Counted from the first letter of the stretch, positions 8,623 to 17,529 are shown. The stretch is 64,000 nucleotides of DNA from Alkalibacterium subtropicum (GCF_900112455.1 NZ_FOLT01000003.1:283664-347663); one strand, 5' to 3'. Notes: generated by a model not told the origin, from the sequence alone. Program-made: numbers and translations.

Positions 8623-9564
8623 TTATCCTAAGATACCTAAAACGTAACCGATAACGCCGACTACGAAGATACCGCCGATAATTGTAATTGGGCTGACTTT
8701 CTTACGTAATAACCACACACAGAAGAGTGTCAGCAGTAAGGGTGCCACACCAGGCAGCAGCTGATCTAATGTGTTCTGTAAAGTCGTCACTTCTTCAGGC
8801 TGGATAGCCATGCCTGCTTGAATATCCGCAACAACGGTTCTCAGCATATCACCAGATAAGACACCTTCATTGGCCGCTTCTGAAATCGCCGCAAAGTCGA
8901 TCATGTCTGCTTCGGCATTTTCAACTCGACTGATGACCATCGGGAAATTCATGGCTGTCCAACGCGGTACCAGGACACCCATGATGAACATACCTAAAAC
9001 GGAAGCTCCCTGAGTCAGTTTCTGCATCAGGCCACCGGCCAGGTTCTGAGTGATGTTACCCCCTTGAACGTAACCGAGTTCCTGTGAATACCATAGGAAG
9101 GCCATACGGATAATGTTCCAGGCCAGGAAGAAGATGATTGGGCCTAACCAGCTTTCACTCAAGGCAAGTGAAGCAGCGAAAGCACCCAGAACAGGACGCA
9201 GTGTTCCCCAGAAGATCGGGTCGCCCACACCGGCAAGAGGTCCCATCATACCGATCTTGACCCCTTGGACCGCAGCATTGTCGATATCTTCACCGGCAGC
9301 TTTCTCTTCTTCAAGAGTCAATGTCACACCAAGGACAGGTGCAGCAAGGTATGGGTGTGTGTTAAAGAATTCCAGGTGACGTTTCAATGCCAGTGCACGG
9401 TCTTCTTTTGATGCGTATAATTTTTTAAGCGCTGGAATCATGGAATACGCCCATCCAACGTTCTGCATGCGTTCAAAGTTCCATGAAGCTTGCAGGAATT
9501 GACTTCTCCAAAAAACTTTTAAACGGTCGCTTTTTGTTAATCTTACTTTATTTTGTTCATCCAT
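8623..9564 (-). CDS. manN: PTS mannose/fructose/sorbose-family IID component
   Basis: The 313-residue membrane subunit of a mannose-class permease matches ManZ/ManN in length and sequence, including GMMGPLAGVGDPIFWGTLRP, the strongly conserved IID segment (about residues 104-124), and C-terminal hydrophobic helices. With IIC it forms the sugar channel; phosphate comes from the IIAB proteins encoded upstream. It is the last gene of the operon, 19 bases after IIC, and ends at the terminator shared with rpoN. The sugar is uncertain, since mannose-class permeases also take glucose, glucosamine, fructose and others. The symbol follows the streptococcal manLMN scheme and is by homology only. Confidence 0.93.
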   Translation of the reverse strand: MDEQNKVRLTKSDRLKVFWRSQFLQASWNFERMQNVGWAYSMIPALKKLYASKEDRALALKRHLEFFNTHPYLAAPVLGVTLTLEEEKAAGEDIDNAAVQGVKIGMMGPLAGVGDPIFWGTLRPVLGAFAASLALSESWLGPIIFFLAWNIIRMAFLWYSQELGYVQGGNITQNLAGGLMQKLTQGASVLGMFIMGVLVPRWTAMNFPMVISRVENAEADMIDFAAISEAANEGVLSGDMLRTVVADIQAGMAIQPEEVTTLQNTLDQLLPGVAPLLLTLFCVWLLRKKVSPITIIGGIFVVGVIGYVLGILG

Positions 9565-9583
9565 AGTTTTTCAACGCTCCTTT

Positions 9584-10381
9584 TTAATAATCATTTAAGA
9601 TATCATCGAGTGGGTCTCCGCCATTGGAGTTTCCTCCACCGCCGCCACCTTGATTGAATTCAGGTGCAAACTGCAGGTATAACAGAGCTAAGACCACGCC
9701 GATAATACCCATCGCGATAAGGTTCAGTTCACCAACAGCTGATAACGCGAAACCTAGAGCGAAGAACACCCATAACTTAGGTGTAGCCATCATATTGATA
9801 ACCATCGCATAACCAACGGCAACGATCATACCACCGGCAACGGCAAGTCCGCCAGTCAGCCAGGCAGGAATCGCATTCAATCCGTCTGTTACGAGTTCAG
9901 CTGGAACAGATAAAATGATTGCAGCCGGGATCGCAATACGCAGACCTTGGAGCATCAATGCTCCGATATGCAGCCATTCAACAGCTCTGAATGAGCCTTC
10001 TTTTGCTTTTCCGTCGGCAGCGTGTGCAATACCAACAGTCAATGTACGAACGAAGATCGTCAGTACCTGACCCGCAATAGCTAGTGGGATCGCCAAAGCG
10101 ATACCTTCTGATACGCCGGCACCACGTAAAGTTACTAAAATAGCTGAAGCGACAGATGCAAGCGCGGCATCAGGTGCTACGGCAGCCCCGATATTCATCC
10201 ACCCTAAGGCGATCAACTGTAATGTCCCACCTAAAAGTAAACCGTCGACCGGATTACCTGTGACAAGTCCGATCAAGGTACACGCAATAATAGGCTGATG
10301 GAACTGGAACTGGTCTAAAATCCCTTCCATCCCTGCCAGAAAGGCAACGAGTAAGACTAAAATAATTGTAATGATATTCAT
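9584..10381 (-). CDS. manM: PTS mannose/fructose/sorbose-family IIC component
   Basis: The 265-residue multi-spanning subunit begins MNIITIILVLLVAFLAGMEG. It contains the family motif IALGWMNIGAAVAPDAALAS (about 57-76) and ends in a Gly/Asn-rich acidic tail, as many ManY/ManM proteins do. It forms the translocation pathway with IID. The start has a clear AGGAGGGAATA upstream. It lies 29 bases after the IIAB gene and 19 bases before IID, in an operon led by a sigma-54 promoter. Substrate not determinable from sequence. Confidence 0.93.
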   Translation of the reverse strand: MNIITIILVLLVAFLAGMEGILDQFQFHQPIIACTLIGLVTGNPVDGLLLGGTLQLIALGWMNIGAAVAPDAALASVASAILVTLRGAGVSEGIALAIPLAIAGQVLTIFVRTLTVGIAHAADGKAKEGSFRAVEWLHIGALMLQGLRIAIPAAIILSVPAELVTDGLNAIPAWLTGGLAVAGGMIVAVGYAMVINMMATPKLWVFFALGFALSAVGELNLIAMGIIGVVLALLYLQFAPEFNQGGGGGGNSNGGDPLDDILNDY

Positions 10382-10410
10382 AATTTTATATTCCCTCCTT
10401 AAAATCTTTC

Positions 10411-11385
10411 TTAATCAACGTACTTCGTTTTCTTGAGCATTGGCCAGATGTCTTTACTTTGATCTGAAGGCACTTTACGTACATCAAAGGACACACCGTG
10501 GTCTCTCATTTTCTTAAATGATTCAACGTCTTTTTCATCGACGGAAAGCACATTATTGATCATGACTTTTCCTTCTGAGTGGGCCATGGATCCAACATTG
10601 ACTTCCTCGATCTCTACGCCGCCTTCAATGACACGCAAGGCATCCTGCGGGTTTTCAAACAGAAGCAGCGCACTTGTTTTACCAAAACGCGGGTCTTTTG
10701 CGACTTCGATCATTTTGTCAACGGGAACGACGTTTGCTTTGATTCCTGGTGGTGAAGCTTGTGTGATCAAGCTCTTACGCAGATCGTCTTGAGCTACGTC
10801 GTCAGACACAACGATGATACGTGTTGGCTGAACATCTTTTGACCAGGCAGTTGCCACCTGACCATGTAGCAGACGTGAATCGATTCGAGCGAGACGGATA
10901 TCGATTTTCCCGGTACCCACCACTGTTCCTTCAGGTAATGGCTGGTTCGGTTCTTCGCTCTTCGTTTCAACAGCTGCAGCTGCAGGCTGGAGACTTTCCG
11001 GTCTTACTTTTACACTGTCTTTTCCGGGTTCGATGATCGCTTTAGCGATATCTTGTGCTTTATCCATTCCAAAACGTCCTGTAAATGCTTCAATAAGCAT
11101 TCCCAAGTTCAGCCCTGCCACGATCGCCCATTTATCTTTGTGATCCTCGAACAATGTGTTGGCCTGGTTAAATGGCGTACCTCCCCATAAATCAACGAGG
11201 AACAGCACTTCATCTGAATCAAAAGAAGCAATTGCTTCTTCCATCTTGCGTCTGATATCGTCTGGCCCTTCACTTGGCATCAACGTAACAGCTTTGACAT
11301 TTTCCTGTTCTCCTACAATCATTTGTCCTGACTGCAGTATTCCTTCGGCAAACTCACCATGGCTTGCCAATATAATTCCTACCAT
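10411..11385 (-). CDS. manL: PTS mannose-family IIAB protein
   Basis: The 324-residue cytoplasmic phosphotransfer protein has a IIA-Man domain (1-~125) with its phosphorylatable histidine in ASHGEFA (His9) and the VDLWGGTPFNQA signature. An Ala/Pro/Glu linker (~126-158) follows. The IIB domain (~160-324) has the second phosphohistidine in DSRLLHGQVATAW (His174). HPr hands phosphate to His9, then it moves to His174 and to the incoming sugar. A separate IIB gene lies just upstream, so two IIB modules serve one IIC-IID pair. GGAGGGAAAT precedes the ATG. Confidence 0.94.
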   Translation of the reverse strand: MVGIILASHGEFAEGILQSGQMIVGEQENVKAVTLMPSEGPDDIRRKMEEAIASFDSDEVLFLVDLWGGTPFNQANTLFEDHKDKWAIVAGLNLGMLIEAFTGRFGMDKAQDIAKAIIEPGKDSVKVRPESLQPAAAAVETKSEEPNQPLPEGTVVGTGKIDIRLARIDSRLLHGQVATAWSKDVQPTRIIVVSDDVAQDDLRKSLITQASPPGIKANVVPVDKMIEVAKDPRFGKTSALLLFENPQDALRVIEGGVEIEEVNVGSMAHSEGKVMINNVLSVDEKDVESFKKMRDHGVSFDVRKVPSDQSKDIWPMLKKTKYVD

Positions 11386-11437
11386 TTATTTCCCTCCTAC
11401 TACTAGCATATTCTGCTGGTTATTTTTTCTATAATAC

Positions 11438-11929
11438 CTACAGAAAATCCCCTTTTCTCAGCACATCCATCATCTTCTGACTGCGGTCCCCGGGAACTTT
11501 TCTGATTTCCAGATCGATACCTCTATCATCTAAATACTTAAAGGCTTCGATATCTTCCTGGTCAACGGATACAAAATGTGTCACCATCTGTTTACCTTCA
11601 GTGTATTTCATACCGCCGATATTAACGCTGTCAAAATCCAAGCCGTTCTGGTATACGCGCATGACGTCTTTAGGATCGGTAAATAAGAGCATGACTTTGA
11701 CACCATCCATCAATGGATGCTGCGCGATATCATTAAGTTTGGCAATGGAGACAACGTGGGACTTCACTTCAGGTGGTGCAGCCTGAGTCAGTAACACCTT
11801 CTGAAGAGGATTACGTGCGACTTCATCACTCACTACGATGATCCGACTGATCCCTGTAGATTTTGACCATGTCGTGGCGACCTGTCCGTGAATAAGCCGA
11901 TCATCTATACGAATCAAACGAATATCCAT
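11438..11929 (-). CDS. PTS mannose-family stand-alone IIB protein
   Basis: This is a 163-residue IIB domain with active His14 in RIDDRLIHGQVATTW and the PPEV and VSVDQED segments typical of the family. It is the first gene after the -24/-12 promoter and lies 52 bases before the IIAB gene. In LevR/ManR systems an extra IIB (as in LevE, or the MpoB type) can act as a sensor that phosphorylates the activator's PRD instead of feeding transport. That role is inferred from position. GGAGGGG is the RBS. Confidence 0.9.
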   Translation of the reverse strand: MDIRLIRIDDRLIHGQVATTWSKSTGISRIIVVSDEVARNPLQKVLLTQAAPPEVKSHVVSIAKLNDIAQHPLMDGVKVMLLFTDPKDVMRVYQNGLDFDSVNIGGMKYTEGKQMVTHFVSVDQEDIEAFKYLDDRGIDLEIRKVPGDRSQKMMDVLRKGDFL

Positions 11930-12024
11930 CGTTCCATAACCCCTCCTGCTATAAACAACACTCCTTCCAATTATTCTCGGGAATCTTACACTAGCACCTA
12001 TTTATTCCCCTCACTTATATATAA

Positions 12025-12040
12025 GCAAGAAGTGTGCCAA
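12025..12040 (-). promoter_or_regulatory. Sigma-54 (-24/-12) promoter of the mannose-family PTS operon
   Basis: On the minus strand TTGGCAC-N5-TTGC is an essentially perfect sigma-54 promoter, with the GG and GC dinucleotides ten bases apart. Transcription would start about 12 bases beyond, near 12013, some 85 bases before the first PTS gene. An inverted repeat AGTGTG-CCAA-CACACT overlies the -24 element. Confidence 0.92.
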
Positions 12041-12082
12041 CACACTAAAATGATATAAAGCGCTGTGTCGGACTTTTTAAAA

Positions 12083-12129
12083 AAACACAATAACCGACAC
12101 ACTATTTTAGTGTGTCGGTTATTGTGTTT
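12083..12129 (-). terminator. levR terminator: 22-bp perfect hairpin, possibly also the activator site
   Basis: Positions 12083-12104 and 12108-12129 are perfect reverse complements around a TTT loop, with a T-run following in the minus direction, so it should stop levR transcripts. It is centred about 93 bases upstream of the predicted PTS start, where sigma-54 activator sites usually lie. Its arms carry TGTGTCGG and ACACACTA, both repeated nearby (TGTGTCGG also at 12064-12071). It may therefore serve both as terminator and as upstream activating sequence. Confidence 0.85.
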
Positions 12130-12136
12130 GAGTGTG

Positions 12137-14998
12137 TTATTCAGTGAGCAGTGTGTCGATATCTTCCATTTTCCCTTCTTCTTTCGTAATGAAGTAAAGA
12201 AGGTAGCGATATTCAGCTAACGGAACCGTCAACTGAATGCTTTTTTCAAAGCGTCTGATTACTTTCTGGAATTCAGGATACAGCGGATGTTCCACAGTTT
12301 TCTGTTTCTCTTCCGGTTCCTGCGGCAAGTCATCTTTTTGAAGCAGACGCTCAATAAGTCCTGCTACATGAAACGCTAAATTGATATGAAAAGCGTACTG
12401 GTCCGTTGCTTCCGTCCGAAGCTCTTCGCACTGACTGACGAATGACCAGATGATCGGTACGACTTTTCTTGGATTGATAAAGGCAAAGTTTTCTTCGACG
12501 TAAGAATAAATGATTGCTTTTGCCTGACTCTCATCGGCTATCGGCTCTTCGGGTTCAGCGGATGCCAGCCCGACGAATTTGCTGAGTAGATGTTCAGGCT
12601 TCTCTTCGATGAACCGTTCAAGCGGAATGAAGGGCGCCGGTATTTTAGGATTGACGATGCCAGTCGATGCAATGATCGTATATTTTTCCTGCCATTCGCT
12701 TATTCTTGCATCCAGTTCTGCCACGGAGCATGTCATTACCTGTATCCCGGCATCGTTTGATTTTACAAGGGTTTTTTCAATGATTTCCTTCAGCTTCCGG
12801 GCTGTTCCCTCCCCACTGGCACACACGGCCAGGACGATAGGCGGTTTACGTTTTGAAGGCTGACGCTGGTCATCATGTCTAGGCAATTCTTTTGTGTAGC
12901 CACTGAACTTTGTCAGTGATTCATACAACAGTTCAATATCCGCATCTACTAATGACGCTTTTCTGACAGCTTCCAGAACGATGGCCGTCGACACCATATC
13001 GATCGAACGGATATGGATGCCTGTTTCTTTCTGCAGAGACGTTTCAAACGTGGCGAGGGAACCCATATCCACAAGCAGCAGGACACCACTGCCTTCATTT
13101 ACATCCAGGACCGCTTTTTTGATGCGTTCATAAACAACGGTCGGAGACATGTCGAGCGGCATATCGATGGCCACCACCCCTGATGTATCCAGCAGTTCCT
13201 CGGCGACTCTCGCCATACTGCTCGCTGTCGAATTCCCATGTGTCGCAATGACGATACCGACCCGTCCAGAAGCCAGTTCTTCTTTAAGAGAAACCAGCAG
13301 GACTGTCAAGTAGTAGATTTCATTGTCGGGTATCTCCACCTCGAAATAATCGGCGATCTTATCTTTTAGCTGTTCTGCTACAGCGTATTCTTTCGCATAA
13401 GTCATCGCCATTTCACGTATGCGGTTGTTCATCTTTCTTTCCTGACCAGTGCTGATCTTGCTTAACAGAGAACTGATGTGCAGACTGATCGCATAGATAA
13501 AGTTCTGTTTAAATGAACCACCAAGTGCCCGTTCAACTTCCTCGGAGATCTGGTGGGCAAACTGGATCACTTCTTTGCTGACCACTTCCGCAAGTTTAGA
13601 CTCTGTCTGGAAAGAGAAACCGTGATTTCGGTAGAAAGATTTTAAATGCACGTTGATGTCGGTTGAGATATACTGATTGATCGAATCCCGATCGAGCCCT
13701 TCCGCTTCCAGCAGTGCCGCTTTATCACCAATGATATCGTATATGTTATAAGGCAGCTCATAAGAATCCATCGCCATTTTATAAAACGGTTCATTCGGAT
13801 TGATCGTCATTTTAGCTTCCACGTGCTTTGACAGATCGGCCTGTTCAAGCCGATTAGATGACAGACCGACTAGATGATCCTTAATGGTCTCCGGCAGATC
13901 TTTCACCGTGAGGGATATCTCATCTTTATTCAACTGATTCATGAACCCTCTGGCGCAGACCAGCTGGATGGAAGATTTCAATTGACCGACATTTCCATAT
14001 CCTACGCTCGCAATCAGACCTTTGACTACGTCTTCGTTCAAAGTGATTTTACGCTGAATGCGATTGGCTTCGAGTCCTGTCAGCAATTTGACCAGATCGA
14101 GCTGTTCACTGACCGGTCTTTCTTTAAATGAAGGCAGGTGGATATTGATCGGGATGCGACGCATGAAGGTATCTAAAAAGGTGGACTTTGGATCTTCCGT
14201 CGTCGCACACACGATACGGACGCTGGCACGTCGATTCTTCCCTGTCTCACCCAATCGGCTGTATGTGCCGGTATCCATGAAGTAAAAGACCATTTCCTGT
14301 CCTTCCGGCGGTAGCCGATGCACTTCATCAAGAAAGAGCATACCGCCATCTGCCTGCTGGATCAGTCCTTCTTTAGAACTCGCTGCCCCTGTAAAGGCTC
14401 CCTGGGCGTACCCGAATAAGTAACTCATCAGAAGCTGAGGATTCGTTGCGTAGTCGGCACAGTTAAAGACGATCAGTTCTTGGTCCTTATCGATCAGTTC
14501 CTGTGACTGAGCAAAGCGGAACATCGCATGGGCAAAGAATGATTTCCCGGAACCTGTCGGACCGGTGATCAGGGTGTTCAGTCCTTTCGGCGGGTAAAGA
14601 ACGGCTGCTTTGGCCTGTTCAACTGCATTCTTAATACTCCCATTTGCACCGATGATCGACTTAAAGATGTCACGAGTCTGCTTGTATGAATAATCTAATA
14701 CCTCTTGAGTCACCCCGGCAGACGGCGGATTTATTTCTTTATAACTGGATACATGTCTGGTCAATGGCTTGTGGCGTGCTTTTTCGATCGGTATAAACCG
14801 GACAGGTCGGCCGTCGATTTTTTTCAGCTTGCCTTCCCGTGCAAGCTGGTTCAGGTCTTTGGAAATATTGCTGCGCATACTGCCCAGCGCATCAGCCACT
14901 TCTTTAGTGGTGATCCCCATACCTTTTTCTATATCCTGGCGCGTAAAGGACGTGCAGGCATCATTGACATAATTCAAAACGCGTTGTTTACGGTTCAC
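12137..14998 (-). CDS. LevR/ManR-type sigma-54 transcriptional activator with PRDs and EII-like domains
   Basis: The protein has an N-terminal winged helix-turn-helix, then an AAA+ domain with Walker A GPTGSGKS, the sigma-54-contact loop GAFTGA and Walker B MLFLDEV. PRD1, an EIIA-Man-like domain (VIATHGNSTASSMA), an EIIB-like segment (VLAVCASGEGTA) and PRD2 at the C-terminus follow. It activates the adjacent PTS operon in response to PTS phosphorylation and catabolite state. The start is placed at the GTG at 14998 because GAGGGGG lies six bases before it; this gives 953 residues, and an upstream in-frame GTG (15055) has no RBS. It ends at a hairpin that also faces the PTS promoter. Sugar specificity is unknown. 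Confidence 0.94.
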   Translation of the reverse strand: MNRKQRVLNYVNDACTSFTRQDIEKGMGITTKEVADALGSMRSNISKDLNQLAREGKLKKIDGRPVRFIPIEKARHKPLTRHVSSYKEINPPSAGVTQEVLDYSYKQTRDIFKSIIGANGSIKNAVEQAKAAVLYPPKGLNTLITGPTGSGKSFFAHAMFRFAQSQELIDKDQELIVFNCADYATNPQLLMSYLFGYAQGAFTGAASSKEGLIQQADGGMLFLDEVHRLPPEGQEMVFYFMDTGTYSRLGETGKNRRASVRIVCATTEDPKSTFLDTFMRRIPINIHLPSFKERPVSEQLDLVKLLTGLEANRIQRKITLNEDVVKGLIASVGYGNVGQLKSSIQLVCARGFMNQLNKDEISLTVKDLPETIKDHLVGLSSNRLEQADLSKHVEAKMTINPNEPFYKMAMDSYELPYNIYDIIGDKAALLEAEGLDRDSINQYISTDINVHLKSFYRNHGFSFQTESKLAEVVSKEVIQFAHQISEEVERALGGSFKQNFIYAISLHISSLLSKISTGQERKMNNRIREMAMTYAKEYAVAEQLKDKIADYFEVEIPDNEIYYLTVLLVSLKEELASGRVGIVIATHGNSTASSMARVAEELLDTSGVVAIDMPLDMSPTVVYERIKKAVLDVNEGSGVLLLVDMGSLATFETSLQKETGIHIRSIDMVSTAIVLEAVRKASLVDADIELLYESLTKFSGYTKELPRHDDQRQPSKRKPPIVLAVCASGEGTARKLKEIIEKTLVKSNDAGIQVMTCSVAELDARISEWQEKYTIIASTGIVNPKIPAPFIPLERFIEEKPEHLLSKFVGLASAEPEEPIADESQAKAIIYSYVEENFAFINPRKVVPIIWSFVSQCEELRTEATDQYAFHINLAFHVAGLIERLLQKDDLPQEPEEKQKTVEHPLYPEFQKVIRRFEKSIQLTVPLAEYRYLLYFITKEEGKMEDIDTLLTE

Positions 14999-15046
14999 GC
15001 TGATCCCCCTCAAGTGTATCGTTCTGTGAACTTCTTTGTCATTATC

Positions 15047-15099
15047 AGTATACACTTTTTTCGATCGAAAAACACACTAACACAGAAAAAAACACACTA
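15047..15099 (-). promoter_or_regulatory. levR promoter with two AACACACTA boxes
   Basis: A TATACT -10 lies at 15047-15052, with a poor -35 replaced by AACACACTA at 15071-15079 and again at 15091-15099, exactly 20 bases apart. The same nine bases occur at 12039-12047 on the PTS promoter, and ACACACTA occurs in both arms of the 12083 palindrome. This suggests one regulator reads both promoters, and autoregulation by LevR is the simplest model. Confidence 0.5.
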
Positions 15100-15154
15100 G
15101 ACTTTTCGCTTTCTATCGAGCAGTTCCTTGACACCTCTTCTTTTCAGACAGAAA

Positions 15155-15190
15155 AGCAGTTCCCCAGATAACCCTATCTGAAGAACTGCT
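15155..15190 (-). terminator. Terminator of the short bactofilin-like lipoprotein gene
   Basis: On the minus strand AGCAGTTC-TT-CAGATA pairs with TATCTG-GG-GAACTGCT (two G-U pairs) around GGG, followed by TTTTCTG. It lies about 120 bases past the gene. Confidence 0.7.
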
Positions 15191-15308
15191 CCTGATTTTT
15201 TTAAAAATATCTGCTGATGATTCTGCTCTCCTGAGTCCGTTAGGTTGAATACCAGCATACTGGATGATTAATGGAACTGACAGGTGAATAAAAGAAAAGC
15301 GGAGGAAA

Positions 15309-15881
15309 CTACTCTTCTACGCTTACTTCGCCTTCAACAGTACCTTCGTCCATCATAGCAGCGTCCATCATTTCTTGAGATGAGAATGTGACGTCGCCTG
15401 TAACAGTAGAGTTAGCTAATTCGAAACCTTCAGCGTCAACATAAACATCGCCGTCTAAAGTTCCTTCCTGAATACGGAAGTTTGGTGATTCAACTGTCAT
15501 CATTGGTACAGTCAAAGTAAATGTGTCAGTGACGTTACGCTCGTCATCTTGAGTATATAAAGCTAACTTACGGTATTCATCTCCTGATTCTTCTCCGCCG
15601 TCGTAGAATGTTCCAGCAACCGTCATATCTTCTTCAACAGTTACGTCAGCAGTAAGAGCAGTAAGCCAGTTACCGTCTTCACTCAATGAAGCAACGACTT
15701 GATCTGCCTGATCAGTAATTGAAGCGGCTGTTACAGCATCGCCATTTTCATCTGAAACTTCATCTGTTACTTCTTCAGTAGTGTCTTCGACAGTTTCTTC
15801 TGCATCATCACATGCACCTAAAAATCCGCCTAAAGCCACTACAGCAGCGCCTGCTGCAAATTTCTTTTTCAATAAACTCAT
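15309..15881 (-). CDS. Acidic lipoprotein with bactofilin-like repeat region
   Basis: The 190-residue protein has a signal peptide ending in the lipobox LGAC (Cys at about residue 24). A Glu/Asp/Thr-rich linker and a ~115-residue domain follow. The domain ends in short beta-strand repeats of the form GDVYV-x-GF-x-TVTGDVTF, the spacing seen in polymer-forming (bactofilin-type) beta-helices. It would be anchored on the outer face of the membrane. The domain is about 40% identical by eye to the two domains of the lipoprotein encoded upstream (16255-17256), so the genes are paralogues. No function is known to me. The very low pI and extracellular location suggest a surface role. Confidence 0.75.
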   Translation of the reverse strand: MSLLKKKFAAGAAVVALGGFLGACDDAEETVEDTTEEVTDEVSDENGDAVTAASITDQADQVVASLSEDGNWLTALTADVTVEEDMTVAGTFYDGGEESGDEYRKLALYTQDDERNVTDTFTLTVPMMTVESPNFRIQEGTLDGDVYVDAEGFELANSTVTGDVTFSSQEMMDAAMMDEGTVEGEVSVEE

Positions 15882-15994
15882 AATTATCCCTTACCTTTCC
15901 TGATGGAAGTAAATTTGTAACACGTAGAATGAACTGAAACAGAAGGAGAGAGCACGAGCATTCGGACATTCTGATTCGTTCATTACTAAAACCT

Positions 15995-16023
15995 ACTATA
16001 TAATACATATGTGAAGGCGTCAA
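15995..16023 (-). promoter_or_regulatory. Promoter of the short lipoprotein gene
   Basis: On the minus strand TTGACG, a 17-base spacer and TATAGT form a strong vegetative promoter about 115 bases upstream of the gene. No regulatory motif was recognised in the rest of the ~370-base gap. Confidence 0.65.
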
Positions 16024-16195
16024 CAATTGCGAATTATTATAAATATAAAAATCCACTCATTTTTTTCTCATTCACATACTATTTTCGATAGTCATAAGCT
16101 TGGAGTCATCATTCTCACAAGCCAGTCAAAAGCCACTGCTTTTACTCTCCCTCTTGTGTTCTGAGTATCCAGACCGACATATTAGATTGAGATTA

Positions 16196-16228
16196 AAAAC
16201 AGACTGCAGCCAGGCTGCAGTCTGTTTC
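16196..16228 (-). terminator. Terminator of the duplicated-domain lipoprotein gene
   Basis: AAACAGACTGCAGCC pairs with GGCTGCAGTCTGTTT around two bases, with TTTTT following in the minus direction. Confidence 0.85.
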
Positions 16229-16254
16229 ATTTTTATAGGGGGAGTTTACTTGTC

Positions 16255-17256
16255 TTATTCTTCGACGCGTACTTCGCCTGTTACTTCGCCTTCTTCTAGG
16301 TCAGCTGATTCCTGATATTCTTCGCTTCCAAAGATCAGGTCACCGTCGATCGTTCCTTCAGGCAGTGAGAAGCCGTTTGCGTTGACATATACGTCACCGG
16401 CAACTGTACCACCTTGGATACGGCTGTTTTCACTTTCGATCGTTACGCTTGGGATCGTCAAAGTATATCTATCAGTAATGTTACGGTCAGCATCTTGAGT
16501 GTAAAGAGCTAATTTACGGGCGATTTCACCATCATTCGTTGGACCTTCTGCTAAAGTCAATTCCTGATCGGCTTCAACATCGCCTTCAAATATAACGATC
16601 CAGCCTCCATTTGCTGAGAAAGCTTCTTCCAGATCATCTGAGCCAGCGATAACAGATTGTGTTGCACCCGTTGTTGCATCAGCTTCTTCTTCTCCGCCTT
16701 CAACTCGTACTTCACCTGTTACTTCGCCTTCTTCTAAATCAGCTGATTCCTGATATTCTTCGCTTCCGAAAATCAGGTCGCCGTCGATCGTTCCTTCAGG
16801 CATTGAGAAGCCGTTTGCGTTGACATATACGTCACCGGCAACTGTACCACCTTGGATACGGCTGTTTTCACTTTCGATCGTCACGCTTGGGACTGTCAAA
16901 GTGAATCTTTCCTGGATGTTACGGTCTTCATCTTGTGTATAAAGAGCAAGTTTGCGGGCGATTTCGCCGTCATTTGTAGGACCTTCTGCCAATGTCAGTT
17001 CCTGATCAGCTTCTACATCGCCTTCAAATATAACGATCCAGCCGCCGTCAGCAGAGAATGCTTCTTCAAGGTCATCTGCACTACCGATAACAGATTGTGT
17101 TGCGCCTGTTGTTGCATCAGATTCTTCGGTTGTATCTTCCGTATCATCAGCAACCTCTTCTGTATCATCCGTTACTTCCTCATCTGTTCCTTCGTCGGCA
17201 CATGCAGCAAGTAACCCCATGCTCGCCGTAATAAGTAATAATTTGTTCCACTTCAT
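16255..17256 (-). CDS. Acidic lipoprotein with two near-identical bactofilin-like domains
   Basis: The 333-residue protein has a lipobox LAAC (Cys at about 19) and an Asp/Glu/Thr linker. Two tandem copies (about 47-195 and 196-333) of the same domain follow, each starting DATTGATQSVI and ending EGEVTGEVRVE. The copies differ at only a handful of residues (for instance NIQERFTLTVPSV against NITDRYTLTIPSV) and are also highly similar at DNA level, which indicates recent internal duplication. Each copy has the strands AGDVYVNANGF and GTIDGDLIFGSEEY, resembling the short right-handed beta-helix repeats of bactofilins. It is a paralogue of the 15309 gene, with its own promoter and terminator. Function unknown; surface exposure is inferred from the signal. 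Confidence 0.78.
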   Translation of the reverse strand: MKWNKLLLITASMGLLAACADEGTDEEVTDDTEEVADDTEDTTEESDATTGATQSVIGSADDLEEAFSADGGWIVIFEGDVEADQELTLAEGPTNDGEIARKLALYTQDEDRNIQERFTLTVPSVTIESENSRIQGGTVAGDVYVNANGFSMPEGTIDGDLIFGSEEYQESADLEEGEVTGEVRVEGGEEEADATTGATQSVIAGSDDLEEAFSANGGWIVIFEGDVEADQELTLAEGPTNDGEIARKLALYTQDADRNITDRYTLTIPSVTIESENSRIQGGTVAGDVYVNANGFSLPEGTIDGDLIFGSEEYQESADLEEGEVTGEVRVEE

Positions 17257-17301
17257 CTTTGTTCCTCCTACCTTTTATTTGTTGTGATTAACTGCACATT
17301 T

Positions 17302-17329
17302 ATAATAACATGTTTCTGTTTTATGTCAA
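17302..17329 (-). promoter_or_regulatory. Promoter of the duplicated-domain lipoprotein gene
   Basis: TTGACA, a 16-base spacer and TATTAT on the minus strand lie about 50 bases before the ATG. The ~215 bases between here and the catE terminator are AT-rich and otherwise show nothing. Confidence 0.6.
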
Positions 17330-17506
17330 AGTATTTTTGAAAAAAAAGTTCATATTTTAAATGAAAAATATAAAAAAAGCCTTGAAACAAGCTTTTAATT
17401 ATTAAAATATATTGTGAAAAAAATCACTTCTCTAATTAATTTAACAATTATTACAAAAAATAAGGATTGAGCATGTGCCTTTTGAAGCTTAGGCAAATTG
17501 AAAAAA

Positions 17507-17529
17507 CTCCTTCAATCAGATTGAAGGAG
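17507..17529 (-). terminator. Terminator of catE
   Basis: An 11-bp perfect stem (CTCCTTCAATC) with a very tight loop is followed by TTTTTT on the minus strand, 15 bases after the catE stop. Confidence 0.85.

Noticed and set aside
12083..12129. Phage or integron attachment site
   Set aside because: The long hairpin has a T-run right after the levR stop and no integrase is present; terminator and possible enhancer explain it.
14999..15055. Longer start of the LevR-type activator
   Set aside because: The upstream GTG overlaps the -10 element and has no RBS; the GTG at 14998 has a strong one.
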